This document shows, piece after piece, positions 36,756 to 46,428 of a stretch of 64,000 bases of DNA. This stretch comes from Dactylosporangium aurantiacum (GTDB taxonomy: Bacteria > Actinomycetota > Actinomycetes > Mycobacteriales > Micromonosporaceae). The stretch lies in assembly GCF_000716715.1 (NCBI RefSeq), contig NZ_JNYJ01000036.1, forward strand, positions 124,001 through 188,000. The letters run 5' to 3'. Both the position numbers and the translations under genes were made by a program. A model generated the notes under the pieces. That model saw nothing but the letters and a program-made list of their open reading frames with translations, did not search any database and had not been told where the DNA came from. Positions within the stretch are counted from its first letter, which is position 1. The number at the start of each line of letters is the position of its first letter.

Positions 36756-38045
36756 GTGACTTCTCCGTGGGCCAACTGGGCCGGCAACCAGACCGCGCGG
36801 GCGACGCGTGTCGCGCACCCGTCGACCACCGCTGAGCTGGCCTCCGTGCTCACCGGCGCCGCCTCGGAAGGGCTGCGCGTCAAGGCCGTCGGCAGTGGAC
36901 ACTCGTTCACACCCACCGCTCTGACGGACGGGGTCCGGATCGAGCTGGACCGGATGGCGTCACTCGTCCGGGTCGAGGGCAACCTGGTCACCGTCCAGGC
37001 CGGCATGAAACTTGCCGCGCTCAACGCGACCCTCGCCGCGCACGGCCTGGCCATGCCCAACCTCGGCGACATCGACGCGCAGACCATCTCCGGGGCGCTG
37101 TCCACCGGCACGCACGGCACCGGCGCGGCGTACGGGTGCCTGTCGACCTTCATCGAGGCCCTTGAGCTGGTCACCGCCGACGGCACGGTGCTGCGCTGCT
37201 CGGCCACCGAGCAGCCGGACCTGTTCGCCGCGGCGCGGGTCAACATCGGCGCCCTCGGCGTGCTCACCGAGGTCACGCTGCGCTGCGTGCCCGCCTTCAT
37301 CCTCCAGGCCGACGAACGCCCGGCGCCGCTGTCGGACGTATGGTCGGGGCTGGACACGCACATCGCCGAGAACGACCATTTCGAGTTCTACTGGTTCCCG
37401 TACACCGACCGGGTCCAGATGAAGCGCAACAACATCGTGCCCGCCGCGGACCGCCCCCTGGCCGGCTGGCGCCGCTGGCTCGACGACGACTTCCTGTCCA
37501 ACACGGTCTTCGGCGGCGCGTGCCGGCTGGGCCGCGCGCTGCCGTCCACGGTGCCGGCGATCAGCCGCGTTTCAGCCCGGGCCCTGTCCGCCCGCACCTA
37601 CACCGCGCCGTCCCACGAGGTGTTCTGCACCCCGCGCCGGGTCCGCTTCGTCGAGATGGAGTACGGCGTGCCCCGCGCCGCCCTCCGCGAAGCCTTCGAC
37701 GGCCTGCGGTCGGTGGTGGCCGGCCTGCCCTACAAGATCCAGTTCCCGGTCGAGGTCCGCTTCACCGCCGCCGACGACATCTGGCTGTCGCACGGCTACG
37801 GCCGCGAGAACGCGTACATCGCGATCCACCAGTACGCCGGCGCCCCGTTCGAGGAGTATTTCCAGCGCTTCGAGGCGATCACGACCCCCCTGGGCGGCCG
37901 CCCCCACTGGGGCAAGATGAACTACCGCGACGCCGCGTCCCTGGCAACCGCCTACCCGAAGTTCGCCGACTTCACGGCGCTGCGGGACAAGCTCGACCCG
38001 GGCCGGCTGTTCGCGAACGCGTACACGGAGCGCGTGCTGGGCTGA
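36756..38045 (+). CDS. D-arabinono-1,4-lactone oxidase family FAD enzyme
   Basis: A 429-residue flavoprotein of the VAO/GULO family, which oxidises sugar lactones or alditols. It shows an N-terminal FAD-binding PCMH domain with VKAVGSGHSFTPTALTDG and GALSTGTHGTG. The C-terminal ALO domain has FPVEVRFTAADDIWLS and the terminal HWGKMNYRD motif. No secretion signal. The start was set by the -10 box. The substrate (arabinonolactone, gulonolactone or xylitol-like) is not decidable. Confidence 0.87.
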   Translation: MTSPWANWAGNQTARATRVAHPSTTAELASVLTGAASEGLRVKAVGSGHSFTPTALTDGVRIELDRMASLVRVEGNLVTVQAGMKLAALNATLAAHGLAMPNLGDIDAQTISGALSTGTHGTGAAYGCLSTFIEALELVTADGTVLRCSATEQPDLFAAARVNIGALGVLTEVTLRCVPAFILQADERPAPLSDVWSGLDTHIAENDHFEFYWFPYTDRVQMKRNNIVPAADRPLAGWRRWLDDDFLSNTVFGGACRLGRALPSTVPAISRVSARALSARTYTAPSHEVFCTPRRVRFVEMEYGVPRAALREAFDGLRSVVAGLPYKIQFPVEVRFTAADDIWLSHGYGRENAYIAIHQYAGAPFEEYFQRFEAITTPLGGRPHWGKMNYRDAASLATAYPKFADFTALRDKLDPGRLFANAYTERVLG

Positions 38046-38063
38046 CGGCCCACGGGCCGCACC

Positions 38064-38089
38064 CGAAGGGCCGCCGGAGCGACCCTTCG
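38064..38089. terminator. Convergent-gene hairpin
   Basis: A CGAAGGG/CCCTTCG 7-bp stem with a 12-nt loop lies between the ends of the lactone oxidase gene and topA. It could act on both strands. Confidence 0.4.
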
Positions 38090-38096
38090 AGCGCAG

Positions 38097-40931
38097 TCAC
38101 TCGGCCGGCGGCGTCGCCTTCTTCGCCGCCGTGGCCTTCTTCGGCGCCGCCTTCTTCGCCGGCGTCGCCTTCTTGGCCGGCGTCGCCTTCTTCGCCGCCG
38201 TGGCCGTCGTCTTCTTCGCCCCGGTGGCGGCCTTCTTCGCCCCGGTGGCCGCCTTCTTCGTGGCGGCCGACCCAGAAGCCGCCTCGGTGGTCTTCTTCGC
38301 CGCGCGGGCCTTCTTCGGCGCCGGACCCTTGGCCCGCTTCTCGGCCAGCATCTCGCTCGCCTCGTCCAGCGACAGCGTCTCGACCGACTGGTTGCGCCGC
38401 AGCGACGCGTTGAATTCGCCGTCCGTCACGTACGGGCCGAAGCGGCCGTCCTTGATGACCAGCGGCTTCTCGGTCGCCGGGTCGGGGCCCATCTCCCGCA
38501 GCGGGGGCTTGGCCGCCGCCCGGCCGCGGGTCTTCGGCTGCTCGAGCAGGGCCAGCGCCTGTTCGAGGGTGATGGTGAAGAGCTGGCCCTCGTTCTCCAG
38601 GGAGCGGGTGTCGGTGCCGCGCTTGATGTACGGCCCGTACCGCCCGGGCGAGGCGATGATGTCCTCGCCCGCGGCGTCCTTGCCGACCACGCGCGGCAGG
38701 GTGAGCAGTTGCAGCGCCTCTTCGAGGGTCAGGTGCTCCGGCGACTGGGTGGACAGCAGCGAGGAGTTCTTCTCGCCGGTCGACACGTACGGCCCGTACC
38801 GGCCGGACTTGAGCACGATCGGCTCGCCGGTCTCGGGGTGCTCGCCGAGCTTGCGTTCGCCGCCGGCGCCGCCGACGAACAGCTCGGCGACCTTCTCCGG
38901 GGTCAGCTCGTCGGGGGCGAGGCCGTCGGGCACCGGCGCGCGGTCGCCCTCGTCGCCCTCGGGGGCGTCGGCGACGAAGCGCTGCAGGTAGGGCCCGTAC
39001 CGGCCGACGCGCACGACGACGTCGCGGTTGGCCTCGTCACGAAACAGCGGGATCGAGTTGATCCCGCGCGCGTCGATCTCGCCCAGCCGCTCGGTGACCA
39101 TGCGCTTCAGCCCGCCCTGGCGGGGCACCGACCCTTCGTCGCCCGTGTCTCCACCGAAGTAGAACGGGCGCAGGAAGTCCACGGCGCTCTCGTCGCCGTT
39201 GGCGATCTCGTCGAGGACGTTCTCCATCGAGGCGGTGAAGTCGTAGTCGACCAGGCGCGGGAAGTGCTTCTCCAGCAGGCCGACGACGGCGAACGCCAGG
39301 AACGACGGGATCAGCGCCTGGCCGCGCTTGAACACGTACCCGCGGTTGTTGATCGTCTCCATGATCGACGCGTACGTCGACGGGCGCCCGATGCCGAGCT
39401 CTTCCATCGCCTTGACCAGCGACGCCTCGGTGTAGCGGGCCGGTGGCTGGGTGGTGTGGCCGGTCGGGGTGAGCCCCTTCTCGGTCAGGGTCTGGCCTTT
39501 CACCAGTACGGGCAGGCGCCGCTCGGCCTCCTCGGCTTCCGCGTTCTCGTCGTCGGAGGACTCGACGTAGGCGCGCAGGAAGCCGGGGTCGGTGATCGTC
39601 TTGCCGGTCGCGCTGAAGTCGACCGACTCGTTGGCCGGGGTCACCGCGTTGATCCGCACGGAGGTGCTGTTGCCGACCGCGTCGGTCATCTGCGACGCGA
39701 TCGTACGCTGCCAGATCAGCTCGTACAGCCGCAGCTCCTCGGCGCTGAGCTCCTTGGCGACGTCGCCCGGGGTGCGGAAGGAGTCGCCCGCGGGGCGGAT
39801 CGCCTCGTGCGCCTCCTGGGCGTTCTTGACCTTGCCGGTGTACCGGCGCGGCTGCGGCGGCACGGCGCTGGGCCCGTACAGGTCGAGGATCTGCTGGCGG
39901 GCGGCGGCGATGGCGGCCTCGGAGAGGTTCACCGAGTCCGTTCGCATGTAGGTGATGTAGCCGTTCTCGTACAGCCGCTGGGCGATGCGCATGGTCTGCG
40001 CGCTGGACAGCCGCAGTTTGCGGGAGCCCTCCTGCTGCAGCGTCGAGGTGATGAACGGTGCGGCGGGCTTGCGCCGGTAGGGCTTCTCCTCGACGCGGGT
40101 GACCGTGAAGGGCCGGCCCTCGAGGCGCGCGGCGAGCCCGCGGGCGCCCTGCTCGTCGAGGTGGATGACGCCCGCGTTGGGCCGGATCCGGCCGGTCTCG
40201 GGGTCGAAGTCGCGGCCGGTGGCGACCCGGTCGCCGTCGATCGCGAGCAGCGTCGCGTTGAAGGTGCGCTCGTCGTTGTCGGGCAGCAGCCGGGCGAGGA
40301 TGTCCCAGTAGTCGGCGCTGCGGAACTTCATCCGCTGCCGCTCCCGCTCGACCACGATGCGGGTGGCGACGGACTGCACGCGTCCGGCGGACAGGCCGCG
40401 CTGGACCTTCTTCCACAGCACGGTGGACAGGTCGTAGCCGTAGAGCCGGTCGAGGATGCGCCGGGCCTCCTGGGCGTCGACCAGCGAGCGGTTGATCTCC
40501 CGCGGGTTGGCGACGGCGGCCTGGATGGCGGGCCTGGTGATCTCGTGGAAGACCATCCGCTTGACCGGGACCTTCGGTTTCAAGGTCTCGAAGAGGTGCC
40601 AGGCGATGGCCTCGCCCTCGCGGTCCTCATCTGTGGCGAGGTAGACCTCGCTGGCGGTCTTCAGCAGCTCCTTGAGCCTGGTGATCTGCTTACGCCGGTC
40701 GGCGGAGATGACATAGACCGGGGTGAAATCGTTGTCGACGTCGACACCGAGGTAGGCCCACGGCTTGCTCTTCAGGTCGTCGGGCATGTCTTTCTTGCCG
40801 ACGGGCAGGTCACGGACGTGGCCGAAGCTCGCCTCCACGACGTAATTCGGGCCCAGGTAGCCCGAAATCGTCTTGGCCTTCGCCGGCGACTCGACGATCA
40901 CCAGCCGCTTCGTGTTGGCGGAGTTCGGCAC
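38097..40931 (-). CDS. topA: DNA topoisomerase I
   Basis: A type IA topoisomerase relaxing negative supercoils. The 944-residue protein has the Toprim domain (LVIVESPAKAKTISGYLG; LATDEDREGEAIAWHL) and the catalytic Tyr in GYITYMRTDS near residue 340. Three or four zinc-less C-terminal repeats (GRYGPYL/GRYGPYV/GRYGPYI/GRFGPYV) follow. The tail is a Lys/Ala/Thr/Pro-rich KKAT repeat as in other actinobacteria. The GTG start has a GGGAG box. Confidence 0.96.
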   Translation of the reverse strand: MPNSANTKRLVIVESPAKAKTISGYLGPNYVVEASFGHVRDLPVGKKDMPDDLKSKPWAYLGVDVDNDFTPVYVISADRRKQITRLKELLKTASEVYLATDEDREGEAIAWHLFETLKPKVPVKRMVFHEITRPAIQAAVANPREINRSLVDAQEARRILDRLYGYDLSTVLWKKVQRGLSAGRVQSVATRIVVERERQRMKFRSADYWDILARLLPDNDERTFNATLLAIDGDRVATGRDFDPETGRIRPNAGVIHLDEQGARGLAARLEGRPFTVTRVEEKPYRRKPAAPFITSTLQQEGSRKLRLSSAQTMRIAQRLYENGYITYMRTDSVNLSEAAIAAARQQILDLYGPSAVPPQPRRYTGKVKNAQEAHEAIRPAGDSFRTPGDVAKELSAEELRLYELIWQRTIASQMTDAVGNSTSVRINAVTPANESVDFSATGKTITDPGFLRAYVESSDDENAEAEEAERRLPVLVKGQTLTEKGLTPTGHTTQPPARYTEASLVKAMEELGIGRPSTYASIMETINNRGYVFKRGQALIPSFLAFAVVGLLEKHFPRLVDYDFTASMENVLDEIANGDESAVDFLRPFYFGGDTGDEGSVPRQGGLKRMVTERLGEIDARGINSIPLFRDEANRDVVVRVGRYGPYLQRFVADAPEGDEGDRAPVPDGLAPDELTPEKVAELFVGGAGGERKLGEHPETGEPIVLKSGRYGPYVSTGEKNSSLLSTQSPEHLTLEEALQLLTLPRVVGKDAAGEDIIASPGRYGPYIKRGTDTRSLENEGQLFTITLEQALALLEQPKTRGRAAAKPPLREMGPDPATEKPLVIKDGRFGPYVTDGEFNASLRRNQSVETLSLDEASEMLAEKRAKGPAPKKARAAKKTTEAASGSAATKKAATGAKKAATGAKKTTATAAKKATPAKKATPAKKAAPKKATAAKKATPPAE

Positions 40932-41184
40932 AGCTCTCCCCGGTGCGGACGGACATGTGTCAAACGTAACGCGCGCCTACCCGCCGAGTTGCGCATTGCG
41001 GCACCCGGCGGTCGGCTTGCGACACGCCGATCGGCGCCACGGTACACCTAAGCAGAAGCGCTACCTGCCCGATCTTGCGATCGTGTCGCATCGGCTGCCG
41101 TATTTGTCACGCTTTGTCGACCGGCGGTGACCCCGATGGCGGGTGGAATCACACTGCGCGGCACCGGCCCAGCCTACCCGGCGG

Positions 41185-42177
41185 TCACCTCGGCCAACTC
41201 TCGTACGGCGCCTCCGGCGGTGGCTCGCCGACGAGCTCCGCGAGGCGCGTCACACGCCGCAGTCCCACGATGCGGTACGCAGGGCCGCCGGCTTTGGGAC
41301 CGACGAACACGGCGATGAGCCCGACGGCGGCGAGGGCGTCACCCACCGCCACCCAGTTGTCGGCCACCTGCCGGTCGATGGAATTTTCGTCGGTACCGCC
41401 GGCGTCGTCCGGCGTGTCCACGGGCTCGGGGGCCGGCTCGGCGAGCGGGTCGAGCTCGACCGTCGGCAGGTCGGCGTCGGGCCAGCTGTCGCGGCTGTCG
41501 TCGATCCAGTCCTCGACCGCCGGGTCCAGATCGACCGGGCCCGGGTCGAACGTGGAGATCAGGCTGGTGGTCTTCTTCTTCGCCCGCCCCCGCGGCGGCT
41601 CCGGCACGTCCTCGGCCGGTTCCTCGTCGGGCGTGTCGTCGACCTCGCCCACCACGTCGGCCTGGGCCGCTCTGGCCGGCTCCGGCGGGGCCCCTTCGGG
41701 CTGCTCCTCGTCCTCACCGATCGGAGGAGTCTCGTCGCCCGCTTCCTCCTCCGGGAGATGGGGGCGGCTCGGGGCGAGCCGGAGCAGGTACGCCCGCTGG
41801 CCGTCCCACGAGCCGGCGGCGGCCACCCACAGCCGCAGCCGCCGTCCGTCCAGGACCAGGTCGGCGGGGCACACCTTCCCGGTGCCGGCCAGCCAGCGGG
41901 CGGCGAGGGGGGCCAGCAGCGCCGCATACGCGGTCCGCACCGTCCACCGGTCCTCGACCCCGGTCGGCTCGCTCGACACGACCAGTCCCCGCTGCTCGCA
42001 CTCGGCCCGCAGCACCTGGGCCCGCCAGGCGTCCTCGACCTCGATCGACACCTTCGCGGTGCCGCCCATCCGGCCGACCTCGCCCGCGCCGGCGAGCAGA
42101 CCCTCCAGGTCCATCGGGGTCGGCGGGCGCGCCTCGACCCCGAACAGCGACAGTTGCCGGCTCCGAGCCGGCGTCAC
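41185..42177 (-). CDS. Conserved actinobacterial protein next to topA
   Basis: A 330-residue cytosolic protein. The N-terminal about 130 residues form a likely folded domain (RQLSLFGVEARPPTPMDLEG; LRAECEQRGLVVSSEPTGVE). An acidic Pro/Glu-rich linker (about 140-260) and a C-terminal conserved block (NWVAVGDALAAVGLIAVFVG; YRIVGLRRVTRLAELVG) follow. A hypothetical gene also sits beside topA in mycobacteria (Rv3647c position), possibly an orthologue. The GTG start overlaps the lipoprotein stop (GTGA). Function unknown. Confidence 0.6.
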   Translation of the reverse strand: MTPARSRQLSLFGVEARPPTPMDLEGLLAGAGEVGRMGGTAKVSIEVEDAWRAQVLRAECEQRGLVVSSEPTGVEDRWTVRTAYAALLAPLAARWLAGTGKVCPADLVLDGRRLRLWVAAAGSWDGQRAYLLRLAPSRPHLPEEEAGDETPPIGEDEEQPEGAPPEPARAAQADVVGEVDDTPDEEPAEDVPEPPRGRAKKKTTSLISTFDPGPVDLDPAVEDWIDDSRDSWPDADLPTVELDPLAEPAPEPVDTPDDAGGTDENSIDRQVADNWVAVGDALAAVGLIAVFVGPKAGGPAYRIVGLRRVTRLAELVGEPPPEAPYESWPR

Positions 42178-42716
42178 CGACACTCGGGCACCTCGCTGAA
42201 GGCCTTCTGCAGGTCCTTCTGCCCGACGTGCTTCGGGTCGATGGCGCTCTGCTCGTACTCCTCCTTGAGCACGGCGAACGCCGAGCCGACGGAGGTGTAG
42301 AAGGCCTTCGCGTCGGCGGTCGGCAGGGCCTCGACGGAGCGCTTGGCGTTGCCGTACGCGTCGCGGGCCTTCGACAGCGAGGTGGTGAACTGCTGGGCGA
42401 CCTTGTCGCCGCCGGAGACGTCCGGCACGCCGGCGCCGCTGACCCCGGCCCGTGCCTTCTCGCTCGCGGTCTCCGCGCCGGTGAGCAGCTCGACGATGTT
42501 GGTCTTGGTCTGGGCGGCGGTCTTCGCCGACTGCAGCTGCTGCTGTGCCTTCGCGGTCAGGTCGGCGATCTCCACCCGCCACGGGGTGAGCGCTGTGCAC
42601 ACCGCCTGGGCCCACCGCTTCGGCGCGACGTCGCCGTTGCCGGTGGAGCCGCAGCCGGTCGTACCCGCCGAAACGAGGACGAACAGCAGGCCGGTGGCGA
42701 GGACGCGGAAGTGCAT
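42174..42716 (-). CDS. Putative lipoprotein
   Basis: A 180-residue protein with a signal peptide and lipobox GTTGC (Cys22), then a mostly helical, Ala/Lys/Gln-rich domain (EIADLTAKAQQQLQSAKTAA; TSLSKARDAYGNAKRSVEAL) with two cysteines outside the lipobox (AVCTAL near the start, PEC at the end). Translationally coupled to the gene at 41185-42177. Function unknown. Confidence 0.65.
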   Translation of the reverse strand: MHFRVLATGLLFVLVSAGTTGCGSTGNGDVAPKRWAQAVCTALTPWRVEIADLTAKAQQQLQSAKTAAQTKTNIVELLTGAETASEKARAGVSGAGVPDVSGGDKVAQQFTTSLSKARDAYGNAKRSVEALPTADAKAFYTSVGSAFAVLKEEYEQSAIDPKHVGQKDLQKAFSEVPECR

Positions 42717-42755
42717 GAATGGAAGCCTAGAACCGATCGTCTGTTCGACAAATAC

Positions 42756-42788
42756 GACGCCCCGGCCGGGATGACCGGCCGGGGCGTC
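42756..42788 (-). terminator. hppA terminator
   Basis: A perfect 14-bp stem (GACGCCCCGGCCGG and its complement) with a 5-nt loop and a TATTTGT tail on the minus strand, 15 nt past the hppA stop. Confidence 0.85.
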
Positions 42789-42803
42789 GCGGTGGTGCTC
42801 AGG

Positions 42804-45167
42804 TCAGGCGGTGACCCGCTCCGGGGCCGACTCCTGCGAGGAGGAGTCGTCGCCGTCGCCGTCGCCGGCGTCAACCGAGACCGGCTTGCGCTTGCTGATC
42901 AGCACCGCCACGAAGACGACCAGCGCCGCCGCGATCGCGATGCCGAAGCGGACCGCGGGGCTGCCGTCGCCCGTGGTGTAGACCACCACGGCGGGCGCGA
43001 TGAGCAGCGCGACCAGGTTCATGACCTTGATCAGCGGGTTGATCGCCGGGCCGGCGGTGTCCTTGAACGGGTCACCGACGGTGTCGCCGATGACGGTCGC
43101 GGCGTGCGCCGGCGAGCCCTTGCCGCCGTGGGTGCCGTCCTCGACGAGCTTCTTCGCGTTGTCCCACGCGCCACCCGAGTTGGACAGGAAGACCGCCATC
43201 AGCGTGCCCGTGCCGATGGCGCCGGCCAGGTACGCCGCGAGCGGGCCCACACCGAGGCCGAAGCCGACCGCGATCGGCGCCATGACCGCGAGCAGACCCG
43301 GCGTGATGAGCTCACGCTGGGCGTCGCGGGTGCAGATGTCGACGACCTTGCCGTACTCCGGGCGCTGGGTGTAGTCCATGATGCCCGGGAACTCGCGGAA
43401 CTGGCGGCGCACCTCGAACACGACCGAGCCGGCCGACCGGGCGACGGCGTTGATCGCCAGGCCCGAGAACAGGAACACGACCGCGGCACCGATGAGCAGG
43501 CCGACCAGGTTGCCCGGGTTGGCCACGTTCAGGAACTTGTCGACCTCGACCTGCGAGAACTCCTTCAGGATCGAGTCCGTGTAGGAGCCGAACAGCGCCG
43601 TGGCGGCGAGCACCGCGGTGGCGATCGCGATGCCCTTGGTGATCGCCTTGGTGGTGTTGCCGACCGCGTCGAGCTCGGTCAGCGTGCGGGCGCCGCGCTC
43701 GTCGATGTCGCCGGACATCTCGGCGATGCCCTGCGCGTTGTCGCTGATCGGGCCGAACGTGTCCATCGCGACGATGACGCCGACGGTGGTCAGCAGGCCG
43801 GTGCCGGCCATGGCGACCGCGAACAGCGACAGCGTGATCGAGCCGCCGCCGAGCAGGAACGCGCCGAACACGCCGGCGCCGATGACGAGCGCCGAGTAGA
43901 CGGCCGACTCGAAGCCGACGCTGATGCCGGCGAGCACCACGGTGGCGGGGCCGGTCAGCGCGCTCTTGCCGATGTCCTTGACCGGGCGGCGCTCGGTCTC
44001 GGTGAAGTAGCCGGTCAGCGCCTGGACGATCGCGGCGAGCACGATGCCGATGATGCAGGCGATGATCGCGGTGACGTGCGGCCCGAACGGCGGGGCGTCA
44101 CCGTCGGTGCCGAGCTTCAGCGTCTCGCGCCAACCGTCGCCGAGCAGCTTCGACCACGTCGCCGGCAGGTAGAACAGCGCGGCGGCGCTGACCAGTACGG
44201 CGGAGACGACGGCGGAGATGTAGAAGGCGCGGTTGATGGCGACCAGGCCGTTGCGGTCGGACGGGCGCAGGCGGGTGAGCGCCACACCGAGGATCGCGAC
44301 GATGACGCCGATCGTGGAGACGATGAGCGGGAAGACCAGGCCTTCCTCGCCGAACGCGGCCCGGCCGAGGATGAGCGCGGCGACCAGGGTCACGGCGTAG
44401 GACTCGAACAGGTCCGCGGCCATACCGGCGCAGTCACCCACGTTGTCGCCGACGTTGTCGGCGATGGTGGCGGCGTTGCGCGGGTCGTCCTCCGGGATGC
44501 CCTGCTCGACCTTGCCGACCAGGTCGGCGCCGACGTCGGCGGCCTTGGTGAAGATGCCGCCGCCGACCCGCATGAACATCGCGAGCAGCGCGGCGCCGAA
44601 CCCGAAGCCTTCCAGCACGGTCGGGGCGTCACTCTTGAAGATCAGCACGACCAGCGCCGCACCGAACAGGCCCAGGCCCACGGTGAGGAAGCCGACGACA
44701 CCACCGGTGCGGAAGGCGATCTTCATCGCCTTCTCCCGGCCGCCGTCTTCTCTGGCCGCCGCCGCGACGCGCAGGTTGGCGCGGGTGGCCAGCGCCATGC
44801 CGGCGCCACCGATGAAGGCCGAGAAGGTCGCACCGACGATGAAGAACGCCGACCTGCCGATCTTGACCATGGTCTCGTTGCCGTCCCCGACGTCACCAAT
44901 GGGGAGCAGGAACAGCACCACCACGGCGATGACGACGAAGATGCCGAGGGTCTTGAACTGGCGCACGAGGTACGCGGTCGCGCCCTCCTGCACCGCCCCG
45001 GCGATCTCCTGCATCTTCGGGGTGCCCCGACCGGCGGCGAGCACAGCCTTGACCAATGCCGCCGCGAAGCCCAGCGCCACGAAGGCGATCACGAGCGCGA
45101 TGACGACATAGGTCAGGTTGTTCCCGCTGAGGGAAATCTCGTCGGCTGCGACGAGTGTTGCGGACAT
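42804..45167 (-). CDS. hppA: H+-translocating pyrophosphatase, K+-independent type
   Basis: A membrane-embedded pump that couples pyrophosphate hydrolysis to proton export. The 787-residue protein has about 16 transmembrane helices and the substrate loops DVGADLVGKVEQGIPEDDPR, DNVGDNVGDCAGMAADLFE and IGDTVGDPFKDTAGPAIN. Lys in GNTTKAITKG marks the K+-independent class; the dependent class has Ala there. AGGAGG precedes the ATG. It is followed by a strong terminator. Confidence 0.95.
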   Translation of the reverse strand: MSATLVAADEISLSGNNLTYVVIALVIAFVALGFAAALVKAVLAAGRGTPKMQEIAGAVQEGATAYLVRQFKTLGIFVVIAVVVLFLLPIGDVGDGNETMVKIGRSAFFIVGATFSAFIGGAGMALATRANLRVAAAAREDGGREKAMKIAFRTGGVVGFLTVGLGLFGAALVVLIFKSDAPTVLEGFGFGAALLAMFMRVGGGIFTKAADVGADLVGKVEQGIPEDDPRNAATIADNVGDNVGDCAGMAADLFESYAVTLVAALILGRAAFGEEGLVFPLIVSTIGVIVAILGVALTRLRPSDRNGLVAINRAFYISAVVSAVLVSAAALFYLPATWSKLLGDGWRETLKLGTDGDAPPFGPHVTAIIACIIGIVLAAIVQALTGYFTETERRPVKDIGKSALTGPATVVLAGISVGFESAVYSALVIGAGVFGAFLLGGGSITLSLFAVAMAGTGLLTTVGVIVAMDTFGPISDNAQGIAEMSGDIDERGARTLTELDAVGNTTKAITKGIAIATAVLAATALFGSYTDSILKEFSQVEVDKFLNVANPGNLVGLLIGAAVVFLFSGLAINAVARSAGSVVFEVRRQFREFPGIMDYTQRPEYGKVVDICTRDAQRELITPGLLAVMAPIAVGFGLGVGPLAAYLAGAIGTGTLMAVFLSNSGGAWDNAKKLVEDGTHGGKGSPAHAATVIGDTVGDPFKDTAGPAINPLIKVMNLVALLIAPAVVVYTTGDGSPAVRFGIAIAAALVVFVAVLISKRKPVSVDAGDGDGDDSSSQESAPERVTA

Positions 45168-45398
45168 TCGTTGTCCTCCTGTACCGACACATGACAGCGC
45201 CGCGAGCGGTCAGGCCGGCGGCGGGTTCTCCCCCGGGGGGAGCCGTGCTGGACGGTCGAGGTACCCAGTGACCAGGCCCGTCATACACGATCGCCGTACT
45301 CTAGCCGCAGAGCGTGTCTGTGGTCACACCGACTTGCGCGTTTCAGGAGATCGCTTTTCGTCGATGGTCCACTTTGTCGGCAGGCGTGCCCGCCCGTC

Positions 45399-45887
45399 CT
45401 ACTCCGTCGGACGCTCCAACGGCCACGACATCCGGACCTCGGTGCCGACGCCTTCTGCCAGCTCGGACACGTTCAGATCATCGACGAGGCCGGCCAGCAG
45501 GGCCAATCCCATCCGCGCCGCGACCGCCTCCTCCGCCAGCAGCTCGGGCGGCGTGGTCAGCGGCAACGCCGGGTCCGACAGGACCATCACGGAATTCTCA
45601 TCCCCAGCTTCACCCGCGAGACGGGCCACCATCGCCCCATTGGCGGCGCGGTCCACCACCCGCACCGTGAACCGGTCGCCATCGGCCATCGCGACGTCGA
45701 CCAGGTCGTCGAGCCCGTGCGAGCGGTGCAGCGCCACGGCGCGCGAGCAGGCCTCGCCGATGGCGAGGCGGACCTCTTCGAGCAGCTCCTCGGACACGCC
45801 GGCGCGCCGCGCGACGGCGACACCGACCAGACGGGCGGTGCGGACGTGCGCGGCCGCCGGCGAGAACGACAGCCTGACTGTGGGCAT
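45399..45887 (-). CDS. RsbW-like anti-sigma factor/ATPase domain protein
   Basis: A 162-residue GHKL-ATPase-fold protein next to bldG, the position of the anti-sigma factor gene in Streptomyces. The N-box region reads RLAIGEACSRAVALH, where kinases have Asn in EACxNAxxH, so Arg replaces the Mg ligand. The later TEVRMSWPL strand fits the fold. It probably binds BldG and a sigma factor; kinase activity is doubtful. The ATG is 4 nt after the bldG stop. Confidence 0.8.
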   Translation of the reverse strand: MPTVRLSFSPAAAHVRTARLVGVAVARRAGVSEELLEEVRLAIGEACSRAVALHRSHGLDDLVDVAMADGDRFTVRVVDRAANGAMVARLAGEAGDENSVMVLSDPALPLTTPPELLAEEAVAARMGLALLAGLVDDLNVSELAEGVGTEVRMSWPLERPTE

Positions 45888-45891
45888 GAAC

Positions 45892-46254
45892 CTACGCCGT
45901 GGGTTCGGCGTCCGAGCTGGCCGCGGCGGTCGCGGCAGCCACGGAGTCGTACAGGGAGAACACCCGGTCCAACGCGGTGATCCGGAAGATCTTGAGGAGC
46001 CGCTCGTGCGCGCACACCAGCCCGAACGTGCCGTTGACCGCCCGCAGCCGCTTCAACGCGCCGACAAGCACACCGAGCCCGGTCGAGTCCAGGAACTCCA
46101 CCCGGCTCAGGTCGACCACGACATGACGGGCGCCCGCCTCGACGAGCTCGACCAGCTTCTCGCGAAGCCGCGGCGCGGTGTACACATCCACCTCACCGCC
46201 GACTTCGAGCACCGTGTGGTCGCCGGAGTCGTACGTCGACAACGACAGCTCCAT
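45892..46254 (-). CDS. bldG: BldG-type STAS anti-anti-sigma factor
   Basis: A 120-residue single STAS domain protein. The N-terminus [20 protein letters not shown] and [19 protein letters not shown] closely match Streptomyces BldG. The phosphorylation site is Ser57 in [16 protein letters not shown], the residue number known for BldG. The unphosphorylated form would sequester the adjacent anti-sigma factor and release a sigma factor controlling development and stress genes. AGGAGG lies 6 nt before the ATG. The neighbouring helicase and anti-sigma genes match the Streptomyces order. Confidence 0.92.
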   Translation of the reverse strand: MELSLSTYDSGDHTVLEVGGEVDVYTAPRLREKLVELVEAGARHVVVDLSRVEFLDSTGLGVLVGALKRLRAVNGTFGLVCAHERLLKIFRITALDRVFSLYDSVAAATAAASSDAEPTA

Positions 46255-46415
46255 GCGGACCTCCTCCTCTGGGCGGTTGGGGCCGTGTTCGCGGGCACGC
46301 GCCCGTAACGAGTCTCTCGGGCATCTAACCATCGACGCCCCCACAAGGCGACGCGTCCACCCTGTTTCCCACAAATGCCACACGTGTACCGCACCGCTGC
46401 TTCGAACATCTGTCT

Positions 46416-46421
46416 TAGAGT
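46416..46421 (+). promoter_or_regulatory. -10 box TAGAGT, probable leaderless start
   Basis: TAGAGT ends 7 nt before GTG 46429. Upstream in-frame ATG 46375 has no signals. Confidence 0.5.
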
Positions 46422-46428
46422 GCTCGAC

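Noticed and set aside
42228..45194. Long open frame opposite hppA, rich in Asp, Gly and Arg
   Set aside because: Antisense shadow of a well conserved membrane pump; low-complexity composition and no ribosome-binding site.
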